A stretch of 49,998 nt of DNA, from assembly GCF_030124145.1 (NCBI RefSeq), contig NZ_JASKMS010000044.1, forward strand, positions 1-49,998, written 5' to 3'. The notes under the pieces are model-generated. The model did not search any database. It was given only the letters and a program-made list of their open reading frames with translations, and was not told the DNA's origin. Source of the stretch: Streptomyces sp. 378. GTDB lineage: Bacteria > Actinomycetota > Actinomycetes > Streptomycetales > Streptomycetaceae. Below, one piece after another: positions 1-8,099 of this stretch. A program made the position numbers and the translations under genes. Numbering within the stretch: the first letter of the stretch is position 1; each line of letters begins with the position of its first letter.

Positions 1-16
1 GGCCCCCACCGCCGCA

Positions 17-61
17 CCGCGTGGAAGCCCAAGTAGCTCCGCTACGAGGGCTTCCACGCGG
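17..61. terminator. Very stable hairpin, probable terminator
   Basis: A 14-bp perfect outer stem (17-30 with 48-61, core CGCGTGGAAGCCC) encloses a second 5-bp stem (GTAGC 33-37 with GCTAC 41-45) and a 3-nt loop, separated only by a 2x2 internal mismatch. It lies 90 bp downstream of the ohr stop codon and, being symmetrical, could end transcription from either side. There is no U-tract, as is usual in Streptomyces. Confidence 0.7.
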
Positions 62-62
62 C

Positions 63-97
63 ACTCCCCCAAGCTCTTCGAGCAGGGGGGACCCCCA
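63..97. repeat. Dispersed hairpin repeat, copy 1
   Basis: C-rich and G-rich arms flank an AGCTCTTCGAGC core (CTCCCCCA, core, AGGGGGGACCCCC). The same design recurs at 30439-30476, 40283-40317 and 46084-46126, with a weaker relative at 16268-16297. It lies directly after the hairpin at 17-61 in the non-coding stretch before ohr. Confidence 0.6.
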
Positions 98-149
98 GAG
101 CACGCACCGAACGCCGCTCCTTCTCCCACGGAGATCCATCAGAAGGGGC

Positions 150-596
150 CTAGCCAAGCAGGATGGTCACGTCGATGTTCCCGCGGGTCGCGTTCGAGTA
201 CGGGCACACCTCGTGGGCGGCGTCCACCAGCCTGGTCGCGAGGTCGGGGTCGACGACCGGCAGGGAGACGCTGAGGGCGACCGCGAGACCGTAACCGCGC
301 TGCCGGTTGGGGCCGAGGCCGACCTTCGCGGAGACGGTGGAGCCGGTCAGGTCGTAGCCCTCGCGGTTGCCGACGAGGATCAGGGCGTTGTGGAAGCAGG
401 AGCTGTAGCCGGCCGCGAAAAGCTGTTCCGGGTTGGTGCCGTCGCCGTCGCCGCCGAGCTGCGGGGGCATCGCCACCTTGAGGTCGAGCTGACCGTCCTG
501 GCTGGTGACGTAGCCGTCACGGCCACCGTGGGCGGTGGCCTCCGCCACGAACATGATCTTCGTCGGGCGGGTGTCGACGGCGGGGCCGTCAGTCAT
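150..596 (-). CDS. ohr: Organic hydroperoxide resistance protein Ohr
   Basis: A 148-residue OsmC/Ohr-family peroxiredoxin that reduces organic and fatty-acid hydroperoxides in the cytoplasm, usually recycled by lipoylated proteins. The two catalytic cysteines sit in the expected contexts: Cys67 in GYSSCFHNAL and Cys131 in EVCPYSNATRGN. Arg26 in GGRDGYV is the likely conserved active-site arginine. Length is normal for Ohr. The gene lies 102 bp downstream of ohrR on the same strand, and a palindrome in the gap (619-641) is a good candidate for control by that repressor. The Cys contexts separate Ohr from generic OsmC. Confidence 0.95.
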   Translation of the reverse strand: MTDGPAVDTRPTKIMFVAEATAHGGRDGYVTSQDGQLDLKVAMPPQLGGDGDGTNPEQLFAAGYSSCFHNALILVGNREGYDLTGSTVSAKVGLGPNRQRGYGLAVALSVSLPVVDPDLATRLVDAAHEVCPYSNATRGNIDVTILLG

Positions 597-618
597 GCTG
601 TCCTCCCCCGGATCCGGG

Positions 619-641
619 TGTGCACCAACACATCGTGCACA
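619..641. promoter_or_regulatory. Candidate OhrR operator in front of ohr
   Basis: Perfect 7-bp inverted repeat TGTGCAC (619-625) and GTGCACA (635-641) with a 9-bp centre, ending 23 bp upstream of the ohr start codon on the minus strand. MarR/OhrR dimers bind palindromes of about this size over target promoters. Assignment to OhrR is inferred from position. Confidence 0.5.
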
Positions 642-698
642 AGGTACTGGCCGGTAACCGATCGATCGTGCCCAGGGGGTGGCAACCGCGGGTAACCC

Positions 699-1223
699 TC
701 AGCCGGCCCGGTCCGCCGCCGGCTTCGCCAGGTCCGCCGCCGGCTTCGCCCGGTCGGCCGCCGGCTTCGCCCGGTCCGCCGCCGACTCCGCCCGCTCCGC
801 CAGCCGCCACAGCTCCGCACGCAGCCGACCGGCCTCCGTCGCGTCCAGCCCCGTCGCCGTGAACAGCGCGCCGGGCACCCGCCCCGCCCGCTCCCGGAGT
901 TCCTCCCCGCGCCCGGTCACGGCCACGAGCACCGACCGCTCGTCCCGCGCCGACCGCTCACGCCGGACCAGACCGGCCGCCTCCAGGCGCTTCAGCAGCG
1001 GGGAGACCGTGCCGTAGTCGAGGCGCAGGGCCGCGGCCAGTTCCTTGACCGTGGTCTCGCCGCGTTCCCAGAGGACCAGCAGCACCAGGTACTGCGGGTA
1101 GGTGAGGCCCAGCTCGTCGAGGAGCGGACGGTACGCCGCCGTCACCGCGCGCTGGGCGGCGTACAGCGCGAAGCACAGCTGCTCGTCCAGCAGCGGTGAT
1201 CCGGTGCTCTCCTCGTTCGTCAC
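699..1223 (-). CDS. ohrR: MarR-family organic peroxide sensor OhrR
   Basis: A 174-residue MarR-type winged-helix repressor. Cys17 in LLDEQLCFALYAAQRA matches the peroxide-reactive cysteine of OhrR; the following YRPLLDELGLTYPQYLVLLVLWE is the classic OhrR N-terminal helix region. The DNA-binding wing is around RLEAAGLVRRERSARDERS. Oxidation of the cysteine should release DNA and induce ohr, the next gene downstream. The last roughly 30 residues are unusual: four near-identical 7-residue units (AKPAADR), encoded by a 21-bp tandem repeat at about 702-785, extend the protein beyond the usual OhrR end. Confidence 0.92.
   Translation of the reverse strand: MTNEESTGSPLLDEQLCFALYAAQRAVTAAYRPLLDELGLTYPQYLVLLVLWERGETTVKELAAALRLDYGTVSPLLKRLEAAGLVRRERSARDERSVLVAVTGRGEELRERAGRVPGALFTATGLDATEAGRLRAELWRLAERAESAADRAKPAADRAKPAADLAKPAADRAG
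702..785. repeat. 21-bp in-frame tandem repeat in ohrR 3' end
   Basis: Four copies of a 21-bp unit (core TCCGCCGCCGGCTTCGCC on the plus strand) encode AKPAADR-type heptads at the C-terminus of OhrR. Copies differ by only one or two bases, which suggests recent slippage expansion. Copy number probably varies between strains. Confidence 0.75.
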
Positions 1224-1233
1224 GCGCCCATTG

Positions 1234-2010
1234 TCACGGACGGGCCGGAGCCGCCGGGACGGAACGCGGATCGAAACCGAACGGCAGCTCCAGACGGTGG
1301 GACCGCATCAGCTCCTCGTCCGAGAGCAGTGCGCCGGTCGGCCCGTCGGCCGCGATCACCCCGTCACTGAGGATCAGGGAGCGCGAGCACAGCTCCAGGG
1401 CGTAGGGGAGGTCGTGCGTGACCATCAGCACGGTCACGTCCAGGGAGCGCAGGATGTCCGCCAGCTCGCGGCGGGAGGCGGGGTCGAGATTGGAGGAGGG
1501 CTCGTCCAGGACGAGGATCTCCGGTTCCATCGCCAGCACGGTCGCGACGGCCACGCGGCGGCGCTGCCCGAAGGACAGGTGGTGCGGCGGGCGGTCCTTG
1601 AACTCCGCCATGCCGACCCGCTCCAGGGCCCGCTCCACGCGCTCCTCCAGCTCGGGCCCCTTCAGTCCGGCCGCCGCCGGCCCGAACGCCACGTCCTCCC
1701 GGACCGTCGGCATGAACAGCTGGTCGTCCGGGTCCTGGAAGACGATGCCGACCCGGCGCCTGACCTCGGCCATGTGCCGCTTGTCCACGGGCAGCCCGGC
1801 CACCCTCACCGTGCCGGCGCCGCCGGTCAGGATGCCGTTGAGGTGCAGTACGAGGGTCGTCTTGCCGGCGCCGTTCGGGCCGAGCAGCGCGACCCGCTCG
1901 CCGCGGGCGATCGAGAAGTCCACGCCGAAGAGGGCCTGGTGCCCGTCGGGGTAGGCGAAGGCCAGTCCGGCCACGTCGAGCGAAGGGGTCACATCGGTCA
2001 CAGGGTCCAT
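1234..2010 (-). CDS. ECF transporter ATPase, nickel/cobalt (NikO/CbiO)
   Basis: A 258-residue energy-coupling ATPase of an ECF-type metal importer. Visible motifs are Walker A GPNGAGKTT (44-52), Q-loop VFQDPDDQL, an ABC signature in the LSFGQRRR form typical of ECF ATPases, and Walker B ILVLDEPSSNLDP. The start is the ATG at 2010, overlapping the end of the Q component by 13 bp, which implies translational coupling. The frame stays open far upstream, but only as a shadow of the Q gene. It powers uptake through the Q and MN membrane subunits encoded just upstream. Confidence 0.9.
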   Translation of the reverse strand: MDPVTDVTPSLDVAGLAFAYPDGHQALFGVDFSIARGERVALLGPNGAGKTTLVLHLNGILTGGAGTVRVAGLPVDKRHMAEVRRRVGIVFQDPDDQLFMPTVREDVAFGPAAAGLKGPELEERVERALERVGMAEFKDRPPHHLSFGQRRRVAVATVLAMEPEILVLDEPSSNLDPASRRELADILRSLDVTVLMVTHDLPYALELCSRSLILSDGVIAADGPTGALLSDEELMRSHRLELPFGFDPRSVPAAPARP

Positions 2011-2759
2011 CCCAGCAGACAGACGAGGAGAGCGGCGCAGGGGAGGGCGAGGGCGTACGACCACTGCGCCCGGGACGCGGTCACCTCGTCGATGACGGGC
2101 ATGGAGCCGGCGTAGCCGCGGCTGACCATGGCCAGGTGCACGCGCTCGCCGCGCTCGTAGGAGCGGATGAACAGCGCGCCCGCCGACTTGGCGAGCACAC
2201 CCCAGTGCTGGACGCCGCCGGCTTCGAAGCCGCGGGACTCGCGGGCGATCCGCATGCGCCGCATCTCGTCGGTGATGACATCGCCGTAGCGGATCATGAA
2301 GGACGCGATCTGCACGAGGAGCGGCGGGAGCTTGAGGCGCTGGAGGCCGAGGAGCAGTTCGCGGAGCTCGGTCGTGGCGGCCAGCAGCACCGAGGCCGCG
2401 ACACCGAGGGTGCCCTTGGCGAGCACGTTCCAGGCGCCCCACAGGCCGTTGACGCTCAGGGACAGGCCGAGGACGTCGACCCGTTCGCCCTCCGCCACGA
2501 ACGGCATGAGCACCGCGAACGCGACGAACGGCACCTCGATCAGCAGCCGCCTGAGCAGGAACAGCGCGGGCACGCGCGCGACGTACGCGACGGCCCCGAG
2601 CAGTACGGCGTACAGCCCGAACGCCCACATCGCCTCGCGCGGTGTCGACACCACGACCACCACGAAGGCGAACACGGCCGCGAGCTTGGTGTGCGGCGGC
2701 AGGCCGTGCACGGGCGAGTGCCCGTGCCGGTACAGCTTGTGCGCGTGCCCGGCTCCCAC
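1998..2759 (-). CDS. ECF transporter transmembrane subunit (NikQ/CbiQ)
   Basis: A 253-residue EcfT-family membrane protein with about five to six hydrophobic segments. The two short coupling-helix motifs that dock on the ATPase are present as ARESRGF and AMVSRGY (Ala-Arg-Gly type). The N-terminus is histidine-rich (HAHKLYRHGHSPVHGL). The gene sits one base after the MN stop and overlaps the ATPase gene, forming a tight three-gene operon. Confidence 0.9.
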   Translation of the reverse strand: MGAGHAHKLYRHGHSPVHGLPPHTKLAAVFAFVVVVVSTPREAMWAFGLYAVLLGAVAYVARVPALFLLRRLLIEVPFVAFAVLMPFVAEGERVDVLGLSLSVNGLWGAWNVLAKGTLGVAASVLLAATTELRELLLGLQRLKLPPLLVQIASFMIRYGDVITDEMRRMRIARESRGFEAGGVQHWGVLAKSAGALFIRSYERGERVHLAMVSRGYAGSMPVIDEVTASRAQWSYALALPCAALLVCLLGWTL

Positions 2760-2760
2760 G

Positions 2761-3825
2761 TCAGACGCTCGTCACGCTCGTCGTGTCCGACGGGGAGGTG
2801 TCGTCCGTACGGCGGCGGCGCACGGCCCAGAACACGCCGGTGCCCGCGACGACCGTGACGCCCACGCCGATCACGCCCGCGAGCCCGCCGGACAGGCGGG
2901 CGTCGTCGACGTCCTCGACGCCGTAGTCGGCGAGCGGGGAGTCGGCGACGGCGTGCTCCTCGGCCTTCTTGTCGATGCCGTGGTCGGCGGCGACCTTCTC
3001 CAGCCCGTCGGGGCTCGCGGAGGCGTAGAAGCTGACGAACCCGGCCAGCACGAGGGAGGCGACCAGACCGGCGGCCCACACCTTGCGGTGCGAGGTCCGG
3101 GCGGCCACCGGGGCGGGCGCGGGTTCGGCCTGGGGCGCGTCGACCAGTTCGCCGTTCACCCGCAGCTTCAGCTTCTGCGTCAGCCCGCGCGCTCCGTACA
3201 CCAGGTCCGGGCGTACGGCGATGACCGCGCCGACGGTCAGGGCGGTGATCGCGGCCTCGCCGATGCCGATCAGGACGTGCACGCCGATCATGGCGGTGGC
3301 GACCTTGCCGATCGACACGTCGGTGGTGCCGCCGATCGCGTACATCAGCGTGAAGGCCAGCGCGGCGGCCGGGACGGAGACCAGGGCGGCCACGAAGGAG
3401 GCCGCGGACACCGACCGGCGGGTGCGGGGCAGCACCTTGACCAGGCCGCGGAAGAGGGCGTAGGCGACGACCGTCGTGACGATCGCCATGTTGGTGATGT
3501 TCACGCCGAGCGCGGTCAGGCCGCCGTCCGCGAAGAGGATGCCCTGCATCAGCAGGACGACGGAGACGCACAGCACCCCGGTGTAGGGGCCGACGAGTAT
3601 GGCCGCCAGCGCACCGCCGAGCAGATGGCCGCTGGTCCCCGCCGCGACGGGGAAGTTCAGCATCTGCACGGCGAAGATGAAGGCCGCGACCAGCCCGGCC
3701 AGCGGCGCGGTGCGCTCGTCGAGTTCGCGGCGTGCGCCGCGCAGGCTCACGGCGATCGCGCCTGCGGCGATCACACCGGTGGCGGCGGACGTGGGCGCGT
3801 TGATGAATCCGTCAGGTACATGCAC
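2761..3825 (-). CDS. ECF transporter substrate-binding MN fusion (NikMN/CbiMN type)
   Basis: The GTG at 3825 gives the family's hallmark N-terminus MHVPDGFI, whose first residues co-ordinate the metal; the frame extends to 3861 but that would bury the motif. The protein is about 354 residues. The first roughly 230 residues are the multi-pass M domain. The C-terminal part has an extracytoplasmic segment containing SPDGLEKVAADHG between two membrane helices, the PDGLE domain of nickel-type N components. I see no cobalamin-riboswitch box in the leader, and the PDGLE domain also favours nickel over cobalt. Nickel would feed Ni-superoxide dismutase and urease. Confidence 0.82.
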   Translation of the reverse strand: MHVPDGFINAPTSAATGVIAAGAIAVSLRGARRELDERTAPLAGLVAAFIFAVQMLNFPVAAGTSGHLLGGALAAILVGPYTGVLCVSVVLLMQGILFADGGLTALGVNITNMAIVTTVVAYALFRGLVKVLPRTRRSVSAASFVAALVSVPAAALAFTLMYAIGGTTDVSIGKVATAMIGVHVLIGIGEAAITALTVGAVIAVRPDLVYGARGLTQKLKLRVNGELVDAPQAEPAPAPVAARTSHRKVWAAGLVASLVLAGFVSFYASASPDGLEKVAADHGIDKKAEEHAVADSPLADYGVEDVDDARLSGGLAGVIGVGVTVVAGTGVFWAVRRRRTDDTSPSDTTSVTSV

Positions 3826-3993
3826 CGTTCGATGATGTGGCTTGATGCGAACGGTTTGCAAGAGCGTGATGCTCGTTTTATCTCACCCGTGATATATGCG
3901 CCCCGACAGGCGCAATCAGGAAAATATGCGACATTGGAGGGGGAGTGGACGCAGAGTTTCCACTCGGAACGCGCACGGTGAAGGGGCCGTCCG
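3826..3993. promoter_or_regulatory. Divergent intergenic region, nickel importer and ssgE
   Basis: This 168-bp divergent region is notably AT-richer than its surroundings. It contains TTGCAA at 3856-3861, identical to a half-site of the Nur nickel-repressor box (TTGCAA-N5-TTGCAA), but the second half (TGATGC at 3867-3872) matches poorly. A short inverted repeat GAGC-N5-GCTC is at 3862-3874. No B12-box-like sequence was seen on the minus strand. Promoters of both genes must lie here. Confidence 0.35.
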
Positions 3994-4359
3994 ATGTCCG
4001 TAGTCGAGCAGTACGCGCGAGCCCATATCGTCTCGGACGCGGTCGTCCCGCTCGCCGACGAGCTGGAGGCGGTTCCGGTCACCCTGCGGTACGACCCCGA
4101 CCACGATCCCCGGTCGGTGCGCATGGGGCTGCCCGGCGCCGGGGGCGGCGAATGGACCTTCCGCCGCGAACTGCTGGAGGAGGGCCTGCGGGCCCCGGCG
4201 GGCAGCGGTGAGGTACGGGTGTGGCCCTGCGGCCGGGTGCAGGTCGTGGTGGAGTTTCACTCCGCGCAGGGCGTCTCGGTGGTGCAGTTCGAGCGGCAGA
4301 CGCTGATGCGGTTCCTGCGGCGGACGTACGTGGCCGCCGCGGAACCCGTGACGCACTGA
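3994..4359 (+). CDS. ssgE: SsgA-like sporulation/cell-division protein (SsgE-like)
   Basis: A 121-residue SsgA-like protein (SALP), a family confined to morphologically complex actinomycetes. Family features are the start SVVEQYARAHIVSD, the LRYDPDHDPRSVRM strand, WTFRRELLEEGL, VWPC and the C-terminal FERQTLMRFLRRTY. SALPs place septal or peptidoglycan machinery during sporulation; SsgE of S. coelicolor is linked to autolytic spore separation. The ssgE assignment rests on sequence similarity from memory plus the neighbouring PBP and pmt genes, which match the S. coelicolor context. The family call is firm, the paralogue less so. Confidence 0.85.
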   Translation: MSVVEQYARAHIVSDAVVPLADELEAVPVTLRYDPDHDPRSVRMGLPGAGGGEWTFRRELLEEGLRAPAGSGEVRVWPCGRVQVVVEFHSAQGVSVVQFERQTLMRFLRRTYVAAAEPVTH

Positions 4360-4385
4360 CGCCGGGGCTCAGCGGCCCGCCGTCA

Positions 4386-4596
4386 ACGGTGCCGACCTCG
4401 GGGTTCAGCGGCTCGCCTACAGCAGGTCCTGGCTCAGTCGGCCGCCTTCAGCCAGGTCCGGCGCCCCGGCTCGCCTTCGGCGGCGCCGACCTCGGGGGCT
4501 CGGCGGCCCGCCTTCAGCAGGGGTCCGACCCGGGCGTTCAGTGGCTCGCCTTCGGCGGTGCCGACCTCGGGGCTCAGCCGCCCGCCTTCAGCAGCG
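4386..4596. repeat. Degenerate duplications of the PBP gene 3' end
   Basis: About three diverged copies of a roughly 70-bp unit (GGCTCGCCTTCGGCGG, GCCGACCTCGGGG, then CCGCCTTCAGCAG) run from the ssgE end into the last codons of the PBP gene. Copies begin near 4387, 4469 and 4542. The CCGCCTTCAGCAG part is the complement of the terminal LLKAGG coding sequence, so the array looks like repeated duplication of the gene's own tail. Confidence 0.6.
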
Positions 4597-6241
4597 CTGC
4601 CACGATCGGGCCGGCCGTCGAGCCACCGTGGCCGCCCTGCTGGACCACGCCCGCGGCGGCCAGGTCGTCCCGGTAGGCCGTGAACCACCCGTTCGGCTTC
4701 TTCTGCCCGTCGACCTCGGCCGTCCCGGTCTTCGCGCCGACGTCACCGCCGACCCCGGCCATCGCCTCCGCGGCCGTGCCGTACGCGGCCGTGTACGACA
4801 TCAGCTCACGCAGCTGGGACAGGGTGTCCGCGGACATCGCACGCGAGGCCTTCGCCAGCTCGCGTCCGTCCACGTCCGGGGAGACCAGGTAGGGCTGGCG
4901 GAACGTGCCGGCCTTGACCGTCGCCGACACCGACGCCATGTTCAGCGGGTTCACGCGGACCCCGCCCTGCCCGATCAGCGAGGCCCCCATCTGGGCCGCC
5001 GACTGCACCGGCACCGCGCCGTCGAAGGACGGTACCCCGATCGCCCAGTTGTTCAGCCCCAGACCGAAGACCTGCTGGGCCTGCTTGGTCAGGTCGTCGT
5101 TCTTCAGCTTCGGCGCCTGGCTGATGAAGGCCGTGTTGCAGGAGCGGGCGAAGCTCGCCTTGAAGGTGCCGTTCTTGATCTCGAACTTGTCGTCGTTCTG
5201 GAACTTCCAGTGGCCGTACGTGAAGTACTTGGGGCACGGGTGCTTCTTGTCCGCCGAGGCCAGGCCCTTCTCGAGCAGCAGCGAGGAGGTGATGACCTTC
5301 ATCGTGGAGCCGGGGGCCAGGGAGCCCTGGAAGGCGGTGCTGAAGCTGCGGGAGGCGTTGGCGGCGGCCAGGATCTCGCCGGTCGACACCCGCACCACGG
5401 CCACCGACGACCGGGCCTTCTTCGCGACCTGCCGCTCGGCGGCGGCCTGGAGCGCCGGGTCCAGCGTGGTCTTCACCGTGCCCGGTGTGCCTTCGCTCAG
5501 CTCCAGCAGGGTCTTGTCCGAGAGGTCCTGCGCCTTGGCGGCCTTCCCGCGCACCACGCGCAGTTCGATACCGGCCTTGCCGCCGGCCTCCTTGCCGTAC
5601 TTCTCGCGCAGTCCGTCCAGGACCGGGCCGATCGAGGCGTACTTCTTCGTGGTCAGTTCGCCGCCGTCCCGGTCGAGGGCCTTGACCGGGGGCGTGCCCG
5701 CCGCGCCGGTGACCAGCTCGTCGCCGTCCCTCAGGTCCGGGTGGACGACCGCGGAGTGCCAGTCGACCAGGGGCTTCCCGTCGCTGGTGCGGCGCATGAC
5801 GGTCAGCGCGCTGTCGTACGTCAGCGGCTTCTCGGTGCCCTTGTACGCCACCGTGGCCTTGACGGTGAACGGCACCTTGGCACCGACGCGCTTGGCCGGG
5901 GTGAGGGTGACGTCCTTGACGCGGGCTTCCTCGGTGTAGCCGGTGAGCAGTGGCCGGGCCGCGGAGGGGTCGTCGGTGATGGCGGCGGCCTGGGGGATCT
6001 TGCCGGACTGCCAGGCGGTGAGGAAGGCGCGGGCGGTGGTGGTGACCTCGGCCGACGACAGCGGGCCGGTCTTCACCTCCGGCTTCTGGTCCGAGGTCCG
6101 TGTCCCGTCGTCGGCGGCGGCCCCGCTACCGAACAGCGCGTAGGCGCCCAACCCGGCGCCGCCGACGACCACGGCGATCATCCCGCCGATCACGGCGGGT
6201 CTGGTCTTCCGTCGCTCGGCGACGCGCCTTCTGTTGCCCAC
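4574..6241 (-). CDS. Class B penicillin-binding protein (transpeptidase)
   Basis: A 555-residue single-pass membrane D,D-transpeptidase that cross-links peptidoglycan outside the membrane. One helix (about residues 16-36) is followed by an NTF2-like MecA_N-type domain (about 60-150), a dimer-like linker and the transpeptidase domain. Active-site motifs are Ser312 in STMK, SCN at 367-369 and KTG at 504-506. The GTG start at 6241 has GGAGG 11 bases upstream. It is a tandem paralogue of the gene at 6338-7969, and the pair lies beside ssgE and pmt. The small size and N-terminal domain resemble the S. coelicolor SCO3156/SCO3157 pair rather than FtsI. Confidence 0.93.
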   Translation of the reverse strand: MGNRRRVAERRKTRPAVIGGMIAVVVGGAGLGAYALFGSGAAADDGTRTSDQKPEVKTGPLSSAEVTTTARAFLTAWQSGKIPQAAAITDDPSAARPLLTGYTEEARVKDVTLTPAKRVGAKVPFTVKATVAYKGTEKPLTYDSALTVMRRTSDGKPLVDWHSAVVHPDLRDGDELVTGAAGTPPVKALDRDGGELTTKKYASIGPVLDGLREKYGKEAGGKAGIELRVVRGKAAKAQDLSDKTLLELSEGTPGTVKTTLDPALQAAAERQVAKKARSSVAVVRVSTGEILAAANASRSFSTAFQGSLAPGSTMKVITSSLLLEKGLASADKKHPCPKYFTYGHWKFQNDDKFEIKNGTFKASFARSCNTAFISQAPKLKNDDLTKQAQQVFGLGLNNWAIGVPSFDGAVPVQSAAQMGASLIGQGGVRVNPLNMASVSATVKAGTFRQPYLVSPDVDGRELAKASRAMSADTLSQLRELMSYTAAYGTAAEAMAGVGGDVGAKTGTAEVDGQKKPNGWFTAYRDDLAAAGVVQQGGHGGSTAGPIVAALLKAGG

Positions 6242-6337
6242 TGCTGTTCGTTCCTCCGCGAATCCCCAGGGTCACCGTTGCCCTCGGATGTCCCAACGAC
6301 GGCCACCACCCTAGAGTCCCGTCCCGCGCAGGTGAGA

Positions 6338-7969
6338 TCAGCCGCCCGTTCGTAGCACGGCTGCGACAATCGGCCCGGCCGCGTCCCCGCCGTGCCCGCC
6401 CTGCTCGGTCATGGCCGCCGCCGCGATGTCGTTCCGGAAGCCGGTGAACCAGCTGTTGGACTTGGCGTTGCCGTCCACCTCGGCCGAACCGGTCTTGGCG
6501 CCGATGTCGCCGCCGAGTCCGGCCATGGCCTGCCTGGCCGTGCCCTGCGTGGCGGTGAGCCGCATCATCTGCTTGAGCTGGGCGGCGGTGCTCGCCCGCA
6601 GGCCCCGGGCCTGGGCCGGCTCGCGGCCGTCCAGCTCCGGCGAGACGAGGTAGGGCTGGCGGAAGGAGCCGGTGATCGCGGTCGCGGTCACCGAGGCCAT
6701 GTTCAGCGGGCTCATCTGGACCTGGCCCTGCCCGATGGCGCCCGCCGCCCGGTCCGGTCCCTCGACCGCGGGGACCCGGCCGTCGAAGGAGACGACGCCG
6801 GTCTGCCAGTTGTCCCGCCCCAGCCCGAAGCGCTCCTCGGCCTCCTGGGTCAGCGAGGCGTCGGTGAGCGGCTTCTCGTCGATGAGCTTGATGAAGGCGG
6901 TGTTGCAGGACCGCATGAAGCTGCTCGCGAGCGTGGCGTTCTCGTCGGACTTCATGTTCGTGAGGTTCTTGAACGTCTGGCTCTGCCACACGGCGGTGTC
7001 GGGGCAGGGTGCCGGACCGTTCATCGAGGTCACGCCGTTGTCGATGAGCATCGCCGCGGTGATGATCTTCATGGTGGAGCCGGGCGCCGCCTGGCCCTCG
7101 AAGGCCGCGTTGAAGCCGTCCGTGCGGTTGTTGGCCACGGCCAGCACCTCCCCGGTGCTCGGCTTGACGGCCACCACCGACGACTGGGCGAACCGCTTGA
7201 CCGCCTTCTCGGCCGCCGCCTGCGCGCTCGGGCTGATCGTGGTGGTGAGCTTGCCCGGCTCGCCCTCGGCGAGGGTGAGCAGTGGGGTGTCGGGAGCGCC
7301 GTCGCCGTCGTGCCGGACGACCAACTCGATGCCGGGGGTGCCGCCGGCCTTCTCGCCGTACTTGTCGCGCAGGGCGTCCAGAAGCGGGCCGAGGGAGGGG
7401 AACGTGTCCTTCGTCAGCACGGAGCCGTCGCGCCCCACGGCCTCGATGGGCGGGGTGGCCGACTGCTCGGTGACGAGGGTGTCGTCCTTCTTCAACGCGG
7501 GGTGCACGACGGACGGCTGCCAGTCCACGAGCGCCCGCCCGGTGGTCAGCCCGCGCACGACCGTCAGCTTGCTCCGATAGCTCAGCGGCTTGGACTTCCC
7601 GTCGTAGGCCACCTTCGCCTTCACCGCGTACGGCACCGTCGTGCCCTGCGCCGTACCGGGCGTGATCTTCACGTCGGTGATGTGCGCGTCGTCGCCGAAG
7701 GCGGTGAGGAGCCGCTCGGCGGCCGCGTCGTTGTTCGTGTACGACGCCGCCGTCGCGGCCGTGCCCTTCTGCCAGGCCGCGAAGAACTTGGCCGTGGTCT
7801 CCTTGACCTCGTCCTCGCCGGGCGGCCCCGTTCTCTTCTCCGCGGCCACCCCGCTGATGCCGCCGTCGCCGCTCAGCGCGCTGATGAGGTTGTAGGTGCC
7901 GTACCCGGCACCGCCCACCATCACCGCGAACACCCCGCCGATGACGGCGGCCTTGACTCCCTTGCCCAT
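6338..7969 (-). CDS. Class B penicillin-binding protein (transpeptidase), paralogue
   Basis: A 543-residue paralogue of the downstream PBP with the same architecture: helix at about residues 5-27, MecA_N-like NTF2 domain, then a transpeptidase domain with Ser298 in STMK, SCN at 354-356 and KTG at 492-494. The frame is open to 8053, but ATG 7969 has a clear GGGAGG ribosome site upstream and gives a short positively charged start (MGKGVKAAVIGG) before the helix. Both copies keep all catalytic residues, so both should be active. The 96-bp gap to the next PBP gene suggests co-transcription. Confidence 0.93.
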   Translation of the reverse strand: MGKGVKAAVIGGVFAVMVGGAGYGTYNLISALSGDGGISGVAAEKRTGPPGEDEVKETTAKFFAAWQKGTAATAASYTNNDAAAERLLTAFGDDAHITDVKITPGTAQGTTVPYAVKAKVAYDGKSKPLSYRSKLTVVRGLTTGRALVDWQPSVVHPALKKDDTLVTEQSATPPIEAVGRDGSVLTKDTFPSLGPLLDALRDKYGEKAGGTPGIELVVRHDGDGAPDTPLLTLAEGEPGKLTTTISPSAQAAAEKAVKRFAQSSVVAVKPSTGEVLAVANNRTDGFNAAFEGQAAPGSTMKIITAAMLIDNGVTSMNGPAPCPDTAVWQSQTFKNLTNMKSDENATLASSFMRSCNTAFIKLIDEKPLTDASLTQEAEERFGLGRDNWQTGVVSFDGRVPAVEGPDRAAGAIGQGQVQMSPLNMASVTATAITGSFRQPYLVSPELDGREPAQARGLRASTAAQLKQMMRLTATQGTARQAMAGLGGDIGAKTGSAEVDGNAKSNSWFTGFRNDIAAAAMTEQGGHGGDAAGPIVAAVLRTGG

Positions 7970-8099
7970 TGGGCGATCCCTCCCCGTTGAGCCTCCACGC
8001 GTCCCTTTGAACGCGTTCAGAAAGCCCGATCCCGGCAGGCACTCTATGCGCAAGCGGTTACTACCGGGCAGGGAGTTTCGATTTTTGTCCGAACGTGGA

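Noticed and set aside
21..695. ORF antisense to ohr beginning in the hairpin at 17-61
   Set aside because: Shadow of ohr; its start lies inside a terminator-like stem and the sequence has no family features.
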